This document shows, one piece after another, positions 27,613-37,745 of a DNA stretch of 64,000 nucleotides (the first letter of the stretch is position 1; every line of letters begins with the position of its first letter). Below the pieces are notes generated by a model. That model saw only the letters and a program-made list of their open reading frames with translations. It made no database searches and was not told where the DNA came from. A program made the translations under genes and the position numbers. Source of the stretch: Ahrensia sp. (GTDB lineage: Bacteria; Pseudomonadota; Alphaproteobacteria; Rhizobiales; Rhizobiaceae); assembly GCA_002706335.1 (NCBI GenBank), contig PAKZ01000039.1, positions 86,520 to 150,519 of the forward strand. The letters are read 5' to 3'.

Positions 27613-29510
27613 CAGCCTGCCTTGCGTTGGCGACTGTCGCGGGCTTTCTGTTCCTCGAACAGGGAGGCAAGCTGCTCGGTCATCGCGCCGGCCAGTTCCT
27701 CCGCATCGACGATGGTGACGGCGCGGCGGTAGTAGCGCGTCACGTCGTGGCCGATGCCGATTGCCAGCAGTTCGACCGATGAACGGGTCTCGATCTCCTC
27801 GATGACGGCGCGCAGATGCCGTTCGAGATAGTTGCCCGGATTGACCGACAGCGTCGAATCGTCGACCGGCGCGCCATCGGAGATCATCATCAGGATGCGA
27901 CGCTGTTCGGGCCGCGCCGCCAACCGTCGATAGGCCCAGGTAAGCGCCTCGCCGTCTATGTTTTCCTTCAGCAGGCCTTCGCGCATCATCAGGCCGAGAT
28001 TGCGCCGGGCGCGCCGCCAGGGCGCATCGGCGCTCTTGTAGATGATGTGGCGCAAATCGTTGAGACGGCCGGGCTCCGCAGGTTTGCCGCCCTTTAGCCA
28101 TGCCTCGCGCGATTGCCCGCCCTTCCAGGCTCGCGTGGTGAAGCCGAGGATCTCGACCTTGACGCCGCAGCGTTCCAGCGTGCGCGCAAGAATATCCGCG
28201 CAGGTCGCCGCGACCGTGATCGGCCGGCCGCGCATCGAGCCGGAATTGTCGAGCAGCAGGGTGACGACCGTGTCGCGGAAATTCGTGTCGCGCTCGCGCT
28301 TGAAGGAGAGCGGCGCAAACGTGCCGGCCATTTCGTCGATGATGATGCGGGGCAGGCGGGCAGGATCCAGATAGCCTTCCTCGAGATCGAAATCCCAGGA
28401 ACGGTTCTGCTGCGCCATCAGACGGCGCTGCAACCGGTTGGCGAGACGTCCGACAACGCCTTGAAGGTTGGCGAGCTGCTTGTCGAGGAAGGCGCGCAGG
28501 CGTTCCAGCTCGGCCTCGTCGCAGAGCTCTTCCGCTGTAACCGTCTCGTCGAATTCCGTCGAATAGACCTTGTAATCGATGCCCGACAGGATGTCGTTAT
28601 AGGCTTGGTCGGGGCGGATCGCCTCGCCGGGCTCCTCGGCGTCGGCGTCGAGGTCTTCCTCCATGTCGTCGGCGGTCGCCTGCGAGGCGTCCATCTCGCC
28701 GGCTTCAGGCTGCTCGCTCTCGGCCTGGCTCTCCTCGGCCTCGGACTGCTCCTCGCCGCTGTCTTCCTGGCTGCCGCCTTCGGTATCTTCGTCCGCTTCC
28801 GGTTCGTCATCGTTGTCGTCGTCGGACTCGTCCGGCTCCTCGCCGGCCATTTCGTCGGCGAGTTCCATGGAGACGAGCATGTCGCGCACGGCGCGGGCAA
28901 AGGCGTTCTGGTCGTCGATCGACGCTTCCAGATTGGCGAAGTCGTCGCCGGCCTTGTCGTCGATCCAGTCGCGCCAGAGATCGGCGACGGCGGCGGCGCC
29001 GGGCGGCGTCGGCCGGCCGGTCAGCTTCTCGCGGACGATCAGCGCGACGGCCTCCGAAAGCGGCGCCTGCTCGCGCTCGGTGACGGAAGAAAGATTGGCG
29101 CGCGTGAACTTGTCGTCGATCATCGCCGAGATATTGTCGCCGACGCCCTGCATGCGGCGCGCGCCGATGGCCTCGACACGGGCCTGCTCGACGGCGTCGA
29201 AGACCGCGCGGGCATCGGCTCCGTCGGGGGCCGTCTGCGCATGGATGCGCGGATTGTGGCAGGCGGTCCTGAGCGCCATGGAGTCGCCGACGCCGCGCGT
29301 CACCATCACGTCGTTTTGCGTGATGCGCTTCGGCAGTTCGGGCAGCCGCGCATGCTTGCCGGCAAAGGCCGGCTTGTCGGCCGCGAAGACGACTTCCAGT
29401 TCCGGTTCGCCGGCCATGGCGCGCATGCAGGCCGTCACCGCGCGCTTGAAAGGCTCGGTGTCGACCGGCTTGGCCGGCTTCTTGCGGTAATTGTCGCCGG
29501 GACCTGCCAT
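27612..29510 (-). CDS. cobT: Aerobic cobaltochelatase subunit CobT
   Basis: 632 residues. The middle (about 205-300) is extremely acidic, as usual for CobT. The C-terminal von Willebrand A domain has the MIDAS motif DNSGSM near residue 425. With CobS and CobN it inserts cobalt into hydrogenobyrinic acid a,c-diamide during cobalamin synthesis. cobS lies 18 bases upstream on the same strand. cobN is not in the window. Confidence 0.96.
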   Translation of the reverse strand: MAGPGDNYRKKPAKPVDTEPFKRAVTACMRAMAGEPELEVVFAADKPAFAGKHARLPELPKRITQNDVMVTRGVGDSMALRTACHNPRIHAQTAPDGADARAVFDAVEQARVEAIGARRMQGVGDNISAMIDDKFTRANLSSVTEREQAPLSEAVALIVREKLTGRPTPPGAAAVADLWRDWIDDKAGDDFANLEASIDDQNAFARAVRDMLVSMELADEMAGEEPDESDDDNDDEPEADEDTEGGSQEDSGEEQSEAEESQAESEQPEAGEMDASQATADDMEEDLDADAEEPGEAIRPDQAYNDILSGIDYKVYSTEFDETVTAEELCDEAELERLRAFLDKQLANLQGVVGRLANRLQRRLMAQQNRSWDFDLEEGYLDPARLPRIIIDEMAGTFAPLSFKRERDTNFRDTVVTLLLDNSGSMRGRPITVAATCADILARTLERCGVKVEILGFTTRAWKGGQSREAWLKGGKPAEPGRLNDLRHIIYKSADAPWRRARRNLGLMMREGLLKENIDGEALTWAYRRLAARPEQRRILMMISDGAPVDDSTLSVNPGNYLERHLRAVIEEIETRSSVELLAIGIGHDVTRYYRRAVTIVDAEELAGAMTEQLASLFEEQKARDSRQRKAG

Positions 29511-29528
29511 GGCTGCCTGCGTTGCCGC

Positions 29529-30515
29529 CTAGCTCAGCACGACGTTCGCGGCGCTTTCGGCCAGTTCCTCGCCGAAGCAGCGCTGGTAGAATTCCGCCAC
29601 GAGCGACCGTTCGAGGTCGTCGCACTTGTTAAGGAAGGTCAGCCGGAAGGCAAAGCCCACATCCTTGAAGATGTCGGCGTTTTCCGCCCAGGTGATGACG
29701 GTGCGCGGGCTCATCACGGTCGAGAGATCGCCGTTCATGAAGGCCTGGCGGGTCATGTCGGCGAGACGGACCATGTTGTTGACGATCTCGCGGCCCTTGG
29801 CGTCCTGGTAGTGCTTGGCCTTGGCCAGGATAATCTCGACTTCCTTGTCATGCGGCAGATAATTCAGCGTGGTGACGATGGACCAGCGGTCCATCTGCGC
29901 CTGGTTGATCTGCTGGGTGCCGTGATACAGGCCGGTCGTGTCGCCGAGGCCGACCGTGTTGGCGGTCGCGAAGAGGCGGAAGGCCGGATGCGGGCGGATG
30001 ACGCGCGACTGGTCGAGCAGCGTCAGGCGGCCGGAGGATTCCAGCACGCGCTGGATGACGAACATCACGTCCGGGCGGCCGGCATCGTATTCGTCGAAGC
30101 AGAGCGCGACATTGTGCTGATAGGCCCATGGCAGGATGCCGTCACGGAATTCGGTGACCTGTTTGCCTTCATGGACAACGATGGCGTCCTTGCCGACGAG
30201 GTCGATACGGCTGACATGGCTGTCGAGGTTGACGCGCACGCAGGGCCAGTTCAGCCGCGCGGCGACCTGCTCGATATGGGTCGACTTGCCGGTGCCGTGA
30301 TAGCCCGAAACCATGACGCGGCGATTGTGGGCGAAACCGGCCAGGATGGCGAGCGTGGTCGCCCGGTCGAAAATGTAATCCGGGTCGATGTCCGGCACAT
30401 AGGCGTCGGCGTCCGAATATGCCGGCACCTCCATGTCGACATCGATGCCGAACACCTTGCGCACGTCAACTTGCGTGTCGGGCATGTTGGCGATGTCGAG
30501 TTCCATCTTGTTCAT
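29529..30515 (-). CDS. cobS: Aerobic cobaltochelatase subunit CobS
   Basis: A 328-residue AAA+ ATPase with Walker [11 protein letters not shown], Walker [10 protein letters not shown] and an arginine-finger region near the C-terminus. It forms the motor ring with CobT. A good ribosome-binding site (AAGGAAAG) precedes ATG 30515. It is followed directly by cobT. Confidence 0.96.
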   Translation of the reverse strand: MNKMELDIANMPDTQVDVRKVFGIDVDMEVPAYSDADAYVPDIDPDYIFDRATTLAILAGFAHNRRVMVSGYHGTGKSTHIEQVAARLNWPCVRVNLDSHVSRIDLVGKDAIVVHEGKQVTEFRDGILPWAYQHNVALCFDEYDAGRPDVMFVIQRVLESSGRLTLLDQSRVIRPHPAFRLFATANTVGLGDTTGLYHGTQQINQAQMDRWSIVTTLNYLPHDKEVEIILAKAKHYQDAKGREIVNNMVRLADMTRQAFMNGDLSTVMSPRTVITWAENADIFKDVGFAFRLTFLNKCDDLERSLVAEFYQRCFGEELAESAANVVLS

Positions 30516-30583
30516 GTCTTTCCTTACCGCGGCGTCTCAAGCCGCATGCGGTTCTTGCTGGCGCTGTTGTTTGACTTCGGCAG

Positions 30584-31204
30584 TTAGCACAGCCCGGCGG
30601 TCTTCAACAATTGGTAGGCTTGCACGACTTCGCGGAAGCGTTCCTCGGAGGCGCGGTCGCCGCCATTTGCATCCGGGTGGTGCTTTTTGACCAGAGCCTT
30701 GTACTGCGTCTTGATGTCCTCGGCGGTGGCGGAAGCCTTGAGGCCCAGCGTCGACATTGCCTTGGCCTCGAGCGGCTTAAGCTTGCGGACCAGCGGAATG
30801 GCGGCATTGGCGCGCCAGTTCGGGTCGCGCATGCGCATGGAGCGCGCGGAACCGGACTTCATGTCGGAAAAGACCGGCGCGGTCGCGTTGGCGTCCATGC
30901 GCTGCGTGCCCATCTTCCATGTAGGCCGATTGCCGGTCAGCGCATCCTTCTGGAACTTGGCGATCTCGTCGTCGCCGAGGCCGGAGAAGTAATTGTAATT
31001 CTTGTTATATTCGCGCACGTGGTCGATGCAGAAATGCAGATACTGGCCCTCGCGGTCGCGACCGGCCGGCGCCTTGTGGGTGCCGGGCTTCTCGCAACCG
31101 GCCCACTGGCAGTTCTGCGCCGTCGATTCCTCGACACGCTTCTTTTTCTTCTTTCCGTCCGGATTGATTCGGATGGAATCGAAATATTTCGAAGTAGGCT
31201 TCAT
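30584..31204 (-). CDS. J-domain (DnaJ-like) protein
   Basis: 206 residues. The J domain is C-terminal (about 145-206) and contains the HPD triad in KKHHPDANGGD. The N-terminal part has Cys/His residues (CQWAGCEKPG, HFCIDHVREYNKNYNYF) that look like a small metal site. It would stimulate an Hsp70 partner. Its place beside cobS and bolA is conserved in rhizobia. Confidence 0.92.
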   Translation of the reverse strand: MKPTSKYFDSIRINPDGKKKKKRVEESTAQNCQWAGCEKPGTHKAPAGRDREGQYLHFCIDHVREYNKNYNYFSGLGDDEIAKFQKDALTGNRPTWKMGTQRMDANATAPVFSDMKSGSARSMRMRDPNWRANAAIPLVRKLKPLEAKAMSTLGLKASATAEDIKTQYKALVKKHHPDANGGDRASEERFREVVQAYQLLKTAGLC

Positions 31205-31343
31205 ATGACCATGGTTATGGGGCGGCGGTCCGCCTCAAACAAGCATTGACAGTGGAAGATTCAACGCGGCAATTGCCGGTACAGCGCCCAAAGGGACGCA
31301 CTGGTTTACCCGTCAAAGCGCAGAGTGGCAAGGTAGGAAGCAA

Positions 31344-31631
31344 ATGGGTCCGATTGAAGAACGCATCGTGAAAAAAATAGAGGAAGGCCTCGCGCCCGAA
31401 CGGATGGCCGTGATCAATGAGAGCCATCTGCATGCGGGCCACGCCCACGGTCCTTCGGACGGATCGGGCGAAACGCATTTTCGCGTCCGCGTCATCTCGC
31501 CGGCCTTCGAAGGCTTGAGCCGCATCGAGCGCCACCGCACGCTCAATGCGCTGCTTACCCAAGAAATCGCCGACGGTGTCCATGCGCTGGCGCTGGAACC
31601 GGCGGCGCCGGGAGAGAATGTGCGCTGGTAG
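31344..31631 (+). CDS. BolA family protein
   Basis: A 95-residue BolA fold: INESHLHAGHAHG, ETHFRVRVISPAFEGLSRIERHR and LALEPAAPG. BolA proteins partner with monothiol glutaredoxins in iron-sulfur trafficking. The conserved His in the helix-turn region is present. Divergent from the J-domain gene. Confidence 0.95.
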   Translation: MGPIEERIVKKIEEGLAPERMAVINESHLHAGHAHGPSDGSGETHFRVRVISPAFEGLSRIERHRTLNALLTQEIADGVHALALEPAAPGENVRW

Positions 31632-31634
31632 GTT

Positions 31635-32099
31635 CTAGTCCGCCTTGCGGAAATCCTCGTGGCAGGCGGCGCAAGTGCGGCCCAGCTCCGCGAAATGCGG
31701 CCGGATCTCGTCCACGCCTTGCGCGTTTTCCGCCGCCTGCGAAAGCGTGACAGCCTTGGCTTCGAGTTCGCCGGCAAGACCGGCGAAGCCGTCCCAATCC
31801 TCCCAGATCGCCGGCAAAGCCTCGCTGGGGCCGCTCGTCGAATTCCGCGGGAACATGTCGGTCATCCTGCCGGCATGATCGGCCATCCTTGCGGCGGCGG
31901 CCCGGACGGTTTCGGCGTCGAAATCCGTCTGGCCGCGAATCATCGATCCGACCTGTTTCATGCTCTCGGCGATCTCTTCCATCAGCCCCATGCGTTGCTT
32001 GACGATGCCTGTCGCGCTGGAGTGGGCGAAGGCAAGGCCCGAAAATGTCGTCAAAGCGAGAGCCGCCGCGGCAAGAGCGGTCGCGGGTTTCAGCATCAT
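31635..32099 (-). CDS. Cytochrome c' (class II c-type cytochrome)
   Basis: 154 residues with a signal peptide and the haem-binding motif CAACH close to the C-terminus, which defines class II cytochromes. The body is a predicted four-helix bundle. It is periplasmic and may handle electron transfer or NO. It is the last gene of a small operon with a class I cytochrome and a tiny membrane protein. Confidence 0.92.
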   Translation of the reverse strand: MMLKPATALAAAALALTTFSGLAFAHSSATGIVKQRMGLMEEIAESMKQVGSMIRGQTDFDAETVRAAAARMADHAGRMTDMFPRNSTSGPSEALPAIWEDWDGFAGLAGELEAKAVTLSQAAENAQGVDEIRPHFAELGRTCAACHEDFRKAD

Positions 32100-32108
32100 C
32101 TTTTTCCT

Positions 32109-32531
32109 TCAGTGAATTCCGTTGGCGCGTTGCAGCGCGCGCACATAAGTGACGATCTTGTCGATGTCGTCACCGCCGACGCCCTTGACTGGCGGCATGT
32201 CTCCAAAGGGCCAGTGATGCGCCCGCACGCCGCGTTGCGCCGCCATGTGGAAGGCGGCGTCGCCATGGTGGTTCGGTTCATAGATGATATGGACGAGAGG
32301 CGGCGCGACACCGTCCTGTCCGGCGGCGTTCGTGCCGTGGCAGGACGCGCAATTTGCGTTGAAAAGCGCCTCTCCCGACGATGCCTCGGCGGAGAGTTCA
32401 GGCACCGTCACCTCGACGAGCGCGGCGCCCGCTGACGCCATCTCGCGGGGCTCCGGCTGCAACGCGAACCGCCAGATCAGGATTGCCGCGACAGCAATCG
32501 CGGTTACCGCGACGATGATGTTCCTTGCCAA
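32109..32531 (-). CDS. Class I cytochrome c, membrane-anchored or secreted
   Basis: 140 residues. An N-terminal hydrophobic segment precedes haem motif CASCH near residue 61, then HHWPFGDMPPVKGV with the likely Met ligand. Translation starts with TTG at 32531, supported by GGGAGG nine bases upstream and no ATG nearby. It belongs to a three-gene operon with 32559-32678 and the cytochrome c' gene. Confidence 0.9.
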   Translation of the reverse strand: MARNIIVAVTAIAVAAILIWRFALQPEPREMASAGAALVEVTVPELSAEASSGEALFNANCASCHGTNAAGQDGVAPPLVHIIYEPNHHGDAAFHMAAQRGVRAHHWPFGDMPPVKGVGGDDIDKIVTYVRALQRANGIH

Positions 32532-32558
32532 GACCAGATGCCTCCCGGGCGAATGCGT

Positions 32559-32678
32559 TTAGCGCGAGCGGCCGAGCAGGAAGCCGACCGCCATGCCCGC
32601 CAGAAAGATCAGGAGCACGATCAGCAGCATTCCGAAACCCATGCCGAAAAAGCCCCCCTCGCCGAAACCGTACATCAT
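32559..32678 (-). CDS. Tiny membrane protein (39 residues)
   Basis: The frame starts with two ATGs (32678, 32675) after a perfect AGGAGG and encodes a Gly/Phe/Met-rich head (MYGFGEGGFFGMGFGM), one membrane helix (LLIVLLIFLAGMAVGFLL) and GRSR at the end. It sits 27 bases before the TTG-started cytochrome c gene on the same strand. The strong ribosome-binding site and operon position argue that it is translated. Its role is unknown and may be in cytochrome assembly. Confidence 0.78.
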   Translation of the reverse strand: MMYGFGEGGFFGMGFGMLLIVLLIFLAGMAVGFLLGRSR

Positions 32679-32743
32679 AGAGAAGCCTCCTCTTTACGTC
32701 GGGTCATAAAGGTTCCAGCCGGTGGAAGCTCAAGCCAAAAAGT

Positions 32744-33337
32744 TCACCGTCTTTCCGCCAGCATGGCGCGGTAGGAACGTATCTGCAGAGCGTCCGCCGA
32801 CAGGTCCAGTTCGTCCGCCAGCGTCTCGATCCGCGTCGCCCAGCCGGAAAGGCTCGCCTCGTCATCTGTCATGACGGCGAGTTCGACGAAATCTCCGAGG
32901 CTCGGCACATGGTCCAGAGTCACGTGGAAATCGCCGAGGAACCATATATCGCGCTGTTTTTCGACGCGATCGATCTCGATACAGCCTTGTGCCGCCAGCA
33001 TGGCGAGCGTCTTGTCGAAATCCTCCATGTCTGTTGCGATACATTCGTCCGGATCCGGCCCCTTGACGAACCAGAGCACCCGGTTCGAGGGCTGCATCGA
33101 GCGCACGACCTGCTGCTTGCCGGCGGCCGCGAGCTGCCCGTCCGGCCAGTCGAGGAAAATATCCATCTCGCTGTTTGCGAGCGTGAACGGCACGGCGCCG
33201 AGGGACTCCAGTCGGGCGCGGATCTCAGCCGGTTCGGATACAGCATATTTGCGTTCGACCTCGAAGCGTCCTTTGAAGTGATCGCCCGGATCGGCAAGCA
33301 TGCCCTTTGCCGCGAGGCCCTGGGAAGGCTCGTCCAT
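32744..33337 (-). CDS. CYTH domain protein (class IV adenylate cyclase-like)
   Basis: 197 residues. The ExExK signature is EVERK near residue 29, followed by alternating charged strands that make the triphosphate tunnel. Family members include class IV adenylate cyclases and thiamine triphosphatases, and the substrate here is not determinable. An internal ATG at 33301 is a possible start. Confidence 0.88.
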   Translation of the reverse strand: MDEPSQGLAAKGMLADPGDHFKGRFEVERKYAVSEPAEIRARLESLGAVPFTLANSEMDIFLDWPDGQLAAAGKQQVVRSMQPSNRVLWFVKGPDPDECIATDMEDFDKTLAMLAAQGCIEIDRVEKQRDIWFLGDFHVTLDHVPSLGDFVELAVMTDDEASLSGWATRIETLADELDLSADALQIRSYRAMLAERR

Positions 33338-33371
33338 GGGATTTTCTCTCGAATTGTCCTGCCCGGCTTGT

Positions 33372-34628
33372 CTATACCGGGCGGATGCGAAGCTTGGTGA
33401 TGCGGTTCTTCTCGCGCTTCATGACGACGAAGCGCTTGCCGTGAAAGGTGAATGCCTGTTTCTCGGCCGGAATGGTCTGCGCCTCATGGATGACGAGACC
33501 GGCGATCGTCGTCGCCTCCTCGTCGGGCAGGTCCCAGTCGAGCGCGCGGTTGATGTCGCGGATCGGAACCGAACCGTCGACCACCACCGAACCGTCGGCC
33601 TCCTGGCGCAGGCCGGCGACGTCCACATCGTGCTCGTCGGCGATGTCGCCGACGATTTCCTCGATGATGTCCTCGAGCGTTACCAGTCCCTCGACCTCGC
33701 CATATTCGTCAACGACGAGGGCGACATGCGCCTTGCGGCGCAGAAAGGCGTCGAGCTGATCGCGCAGCGTCGTCGTGTCGGGCACGAACCACGGCTTGTT
33801 GGCCACCTTCATGATGTCGATCTTCGAAGGCTCGTTGTCCACCGCATGCAGCGCGCGCAGCAGATCCTTGGCATGGACGATGCCGACGATGTTGTCGGTC
33901 TCGCCGCGCCAGACCGGCATGCGCGTATAGGGGCTTTCGAGGATTTCGGCGACGATGTCCGCCGGTTCCTGGTCGCCATTGACCATGCGCATATTGGTGC
34001 GGTGAACCATGATGTCGGAGACTTCCAGCTCGGCGAGGTCGAGCAGGCCGCCGAGGCGGTCGCGCTCCTCCTTGATCACCGAGCCTTCCTTGTGAAGCAC
34101 CTCGACGGCGCCGCGAATTTCCTCATGCGCGCTGAGCATCGAGGCCGTATCGCTCAGATCGACGCCGAACACCTTGAGGATGCGGCGGACGAGGGCGTTG
34201 ACGAGGCTCGAAAGCGGCCCGACGACGAGGACGAAGCGGCGGATGATCGGGGCGACGGTAAGAGCGAAGCGGTCGGGGTTGGAGATCGCCCAGGATTTCG
34301 GCAGCACCTCGGCGAAGACCACGAGCGTCACGGTCATGGCGATGGTCGCATAGGCGACGCCGGTCTGGCCGAAAAGGGTCAGGAAGACGCTGGTCGCCAG
34401 CGCCGATCCGAGAATGTTGACGAGGTTGTTGCCGATCAGCAGCGCGCCGATCAGCCGGTCCTGGCGGGTCAGCAAGACGTTGACGGACTTGGCGTTCAGG
34501 TCGCCGGAGCCTTCCATGGCGTGCATGCGGGCCCGCGACGTCGCGGTCAGCGCCGTCTCGGAGCCGGAGAAGAAGGCCGACATGGCGACGAGCAGCAACA
34601 CGACGCCGGCAGTGATCCAGATTTCCAT
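33372..34628 (-). CDS. CorC/HlyC family (CNNM-like) transporter
   Basis: 418 residues in the order DUF21 membrane domain (about 1-190, four TMs), two CBS domains (about 210-330) and a CorC_HlyC domain (about 345-415). Such proteins are linked to Mg2+/Co2+ export. It starts two bases after aroB ends, continuing the aroK-aroB operon. Confidence 0.93.
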   Translation of the reverse strand: MEIWITAGVVLLLVAMSAFFSGSETALTATSRARMHAMEGSGDLNAKSVNVLLTRQDRLIGALLIGNNLVNILGSALATSVFLTLFGQTGVAYATIAMTVTLVVFAEVLPKSWAISNPDRFALTVAPIIRRFVLVVGPLSSLVNALVRRILKVFGVDLSDTASMLSAHEEIRGAVEVLHKEGSVIKEERDRLGGLLDLAELEVSDIMVHRTNMRMVNGDQEPADIVAEILESPYTRMPVWRGETDNIVGIVHAKDLLRALHAVDNEPSKIDIMKVANKPWFVPDTTTLRDQLDAFLRRKAHVALVVDEYGEVEGLVTLEDIIEEIVGDIADEHDVDVAGLRQEADGSVVVDGSVPIRDINRALDWDLPDEEATTIAGLVIHEAQTIPAEKQAFTFHGKRFVVMKREKNRITKLRIRPV

Positions 34629-34630
34629 GA

Positions 34631-35755
34631 CTATGCTCCGATCTTCTCGGCGAGGAAGGACCGCACTTCCGATTCCGGCACGTCTTTCGCGATGAAGGAC
34701 TGGCCGATGCCATGTGTCAGGATGAAGTTGAGCGCGCCGCGCGTCACCTTCTTGTCCTGGCGGATGAAGCCGAGCATCGTCTCGGCGTCGTGGAGATGGG
34801 TCTTCATGGCATCGAGATTTGTCGGCAGCCCCGCCGTTTCAAGATGCGCGGCGACGCGATTGGCATCGTCGGGGCTCGAAAGGTTCATGCGCGACGAGAA
34901 CTGGTGGGCCAGAACGAGGCCAATCGCCACACCCTCGCCGTGAACGAGGACCTGCGGATCGTATTTCGCGGCCGCTTCCAGCGCATGGCCGAATGTGTGG
35001 CCGAGATTGAGAAGCGCCCGGTCGCCGGTTTCGCGCTCGTCGCGGGCGACGACATCGGCCTTGGCGCGGCAGGATTCGGCAATCGCATGAATGCGCTCCG
35101 GCCCGCCCGCCTCGATCTTCGGCCAGTTGGCCTCCAGCCAGGAAAAGAAATCCGGCCTGTCGATCAATCCGTATTTCACCACTTCTGCGTAGCCGGCGCG
35201 GAACTCGCGCTTCGGCAGCGTGTCGAGAGCGCCGGTGTCCGCCAGCACCAGCCGAGGCTGATAGAAGGCGCCTATCAGGTTCTTGCCCTGCGGCGCGTTG
35301 ATGCCGGTCTTGCCGCCGACCGAGGAATCGACCTGGGCCAGAAGGCTGGTCGGCATCTGCACGAACTGCATGCCTCGGCGCACCACCGCCGCCGCGAAAC
35401 CGGCCAGGTCGCCGATCACGCCGCCGCCGAGCGCGATCACCGCGTCGCCGCGCTCCAGCCGGGCATCGAGAATTCGGTAGACGACGTCTTGCAGCATCTC
35501 GAAGCGCTTGGTCGGTTCGCCCGCCGGCAGGATGATCTCCGCAGCCTCGATGCCGGCCTTTCTCAGGCTTGCCGTGACGGTCGCCAGATGGTGCTTCGCC
35601 ACATTTTCGTCGGTGACGATCGCCGCGCGGATGCCCGGCAGCACCGTCGAGACATGTTCGCCGGCATTTTCGAGCAGGCCGGGGCCGATCAGGATATCGT
35701 AGGAACGCTCGCCGAGCGCGACATGCACGGTCTCGGCGGCTGCTGTCATGGTCAT
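34631..35755 (-). CDS. aroB: 3-dehydroquinate synthase
   Basis: A 374-residue NAD- and zinc-dependent enzyme of the shikimate pathway. It shows the nucleotide-binding [33 protein letters not shown] and [10 protein letters not shown] (metal His) motifs. ATG 35755 overlaps the aroK stop as ATGA. A second ATG lies six bases on. Confidence 0.96.
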   Translation of the reverse strand: MTMTAAAETVHVALGERSYDILIGPGLLENAGEHVSTVLPGIRAAIVTDENVAKHHLATVTASLRKAGIEAAEIILPAGEPTKRFEMLQDVVYRILDARLERGDAVIALGGGVIGDLAGFAAAVVRRGMQFVQMPTSLLAQVDSSVGGKTGINAPQGKNLIGAFYQPRLVLADTGALDTLPKREFRAGYAEVVKYGLIDRPDFFSWLEANWPKIEAGGPERIHAIAESCRAKADVVARDERETGDRALLNLGHTFGHALEAAAKYDPQVLVHGEGVAIGLVLAHQFSSRMNLSSPDDANRVAAHLETAGLPTNLDAMKTHLHDAETMLGFIRQDKKVTRGALNFILTHGIGQSFIAKDVPESEVRSFLAEKIGA

Positions 35756-36390
35756 TTTCCGGTGGTTCCCGTCGTTGCGGCGAAAGCGCCGGAGGTCTCG
35801 TTGTCGGACGTCTGTTTGCCGGCCGGCAATTGCAGGAAGCCGGCGATGGCGGCGGCCACATTGGCGGCCATCTCTTCCTTGGAAATATCCTGCGAACGGA
35901 CCTCGACATTCGCCAACCGGTAAACGGGATAACGTTCGCTTATCAGCTTCTGCATGACCGCGCGCGGATCGGGCGCGCGCAGCAGCGGTCGGTTCTGGCG
36001 GCGCGAGACGCGCTCCATCAGCAGGTCGAGATCGGCCGACAGCCACACCGAGACGCTGTCGCGGCGGATCGCCTCGCGGGTCGTCTCGTTGATGAAGGCG
36101 CCGCCGCCGGTCGCCAGCACCTGCGGTCCGCTTTTCAGAAGCCGCGCGATGACGCGCTGTTCGAGGGCGCGGAACTCGGGTTCGCCATAATGCTCGAACA
36201 GTTCGGGTATCGTCATGTTCGAGACGTTCTCGATCTCTGCGTCCGCATCGATGAAGGGCAGGTCGAGCAGCGCCGCGAGCTTGCGCCCCACCGCCGATTT
36301 GCCGGCGCCCATCAGACCGACAAGCACGATGGACCGCGGACCGAGGCGGTCATGCACCGTGTCGCAAATGGCTTTGATTTCGGCGTCCAT
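35752..36390 (-). CDS. aroK: Shikimate kinase
   Basis: 212 residues. Walker [12 protein letters not shown] lies near residue 25, DADAEIE binds shikimate, and GGGAFI is the lid-proximal motif. It phosphorylates shikimate with ATP. The C-terminus has an extra Ser/Thr-rich tail of about 20 residues. It overlaps aroB by four bases. Confidence 0.95.
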   Translation of the reverse strand: MDAEIKAICDTVHDRLGPRSIVLVGLMGAGKSAVGRKLAALLDLPFIDADAEIENVSNMTIPELFEHYGEPEFRALEQRVIARLLKSGPQVLATGGGAFINETTREAIRRDSVSVWLSADLDLLMERVSRRQNRPLLRAPDPRAVMQKLISERYPVYRLANVEVRSQDISKEEMAANVAAAIAGFLQLPAGKQTSDNETSGAFAATTGTTGK

Positions 36391-36539
36391 GGCTTGTTTC
36401 CGTCACTTTTCCGCTTAGCGCATGAACCCGCTTGCGCTGTCAAGAATTGTGAGGCGGACCGAGTTCGCGTTTGATTTTGGCGGCCGCGCGACGCATACCG
36501 GTTCACGAGACGAAAGGCGGCCGTTAAGATGGTATCCCG

Positions 36540-36689
36540 ATGCCTAGCCTGATTCGCTTCCTGTTTACCCTCGCCGTGCTCGGCGGCCTTATCTATGGCG
36601 GCATGTGGGCGCTGGTGATGTATGTCGAGCCCAAGCCGCGCGAGATGAGCGTGCGCATCCCCAACGACCGTATCAATCCCGACAACTGA
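36540..36689 (+). CDS. Small single-pass membrane protein upstream of xerD
   Basis: The 49 residues comprise a hydrophobic helix (about 4-27), then YVEPKPREMSVRIPNDRINPDN, a polar C-terminus of the sort conserved in small rhizobial proteins at this site. ATG 36540 has only a weak ribosome-binding site. It is divergent from aroK and lies 57 bases before xerD. Function unknown. Confidence 0.75.
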   Translation: MPSLIRFLFTLAVLGGLIYGGMWALVMYVEPKPREMSVRIPNDRINPDN

Positions 36690-36746
36690 CGGGCGTTTCT
36701 AACCGCTCTAACCGCCGGTAAACCTTCGCCTGCCAATATCGCCGGC

Positions 36747-37664
36747 ATGATCGACGCATTCCTTGAAATGATGAGCGCCGAGCGCGGCGCGTCCGAGAAT
36801 ACGCTCGCTTCCTATCGGCTCGATCTGGAAGACGCGGAGGCTTTCGTGCGCAAGGCCAGCGCACGCAAGCTGTCCGACGCGATCTCGACGGATATCAGCG
36901 CATGGCTCCAGAGCCTCGACGCCGCGGGCTTCGCGGCCTCGTCGCAGGCGCGCAAGCTGTCCGCGCTCCGGCAGTATTTCCAGTTCCTCTATGCCGAGAA
37001 TATTCGCGGCGACGATCCGACCGGCGTTATCTCCTCGCCGAAGAAGGCGCGTTCGCTGCCGAAAGTGCTGAGCGAGGAGGAGGTCGGCCAATTGCTTGAG
37101 CGCGCGGAGGCGGAGGCGCGAGACGGCGAAGCGTCGGCAAGGGTCCGCATGGTCGCCATTCGCACCCGGGCGCTCCTGGAACTGCTCTACGCTACCGGTC
37201 TGCGCGTCAGCGAACTGGTGTCGCTTCCGGTCAGCGTCGCGTGGCGCGACGATCCGTTCTTCATGGTCAAGGGAAAGGGATCGAAGGAGCGCATGGTGCC
37301 GGTCACCGATACGGCGCGCAGGGCGCTCGGCGAACATCTGGCCGCCCGCAATACAGACCCGCGCGCCGACGACTGCGCCTGGCTGTTCCCGGCGGAAAAC
37401 TATTCGACCCACATCGCCCGGCAGGTCTTCGCCCGCGATCTGAAGGCGCTGGGCGCGCGTTGCGGCATCTCCGCCGCGAAACTGTCGCCGCATGTCCTGC
37501 GCCACGCTTTCGCCAGCCACCTGCTGCAAAACGGCGCCGATCTGCGCGTCGTGCAACAACTTCTCGGCCATGCCGACATCTCGACCACGCAGATCTATAC
37601 CCATGTGCTGGAAGAGCGCCTGCACCGGCTGGTGACCGAACATCACCCGCTGGCGGGCGCCTGA
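36747..37664 (+). CDS. xerD: Site-specific tyrosine recombinase XerD
   Basis: 305 residues. The N-terminal SAM-like core-binding domain spans about 1-90. The catalytic residues are Arg in ATGLRVSEL, HxxR in [11 protein letters not shown], His in [13 protein letters not shown] and the nucleophile Tyr in QIYTHV. It resolves chromosome dimers at dif with XerC and FtsK. The aroK-xerD-accA neighbourhood is the conserved one. Confidence 0.94.
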   Translation: MIDAFLEMMSAERGASENTLASYRLDLEDAEAFVRKASARKLSDAISTDISAWLQSLDAAGFAASSQARKLSALRQYFQFLYAENIRGDDPTGVISSPKKARSLPKVLSEEEVGQLLERAEAEARDGEASARVRMVAIRTRALLELLYATGLRVSELVSLPVSVAWRDDPFFMVKGKGSKERMVPVTDTARRALGEHLAARNTDPRADDCAWLFPAENYSTHIARQVFARDLKALGARCGISAAKLSPHVLRHAFASHLLQNGADLRVVQQLLGHADISTTQIYTHVLEERLHRLVTEHHPLAGA

Positions 37665-37745
37665 GCGGGCAAGCGCTCAAGCTTGACATCCGCCGCGTTT
37701 GCCTCCACGTCACGGCCAACAGGGAGACCCATCGGACCTCTTTAA

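Noticed and set aside
28113..30587. An 824-codon open frame antisense to cobT and cobS
   Set aside because: It spans two well-supported genes on the other strand; its composition follows their codons and no family is visible.
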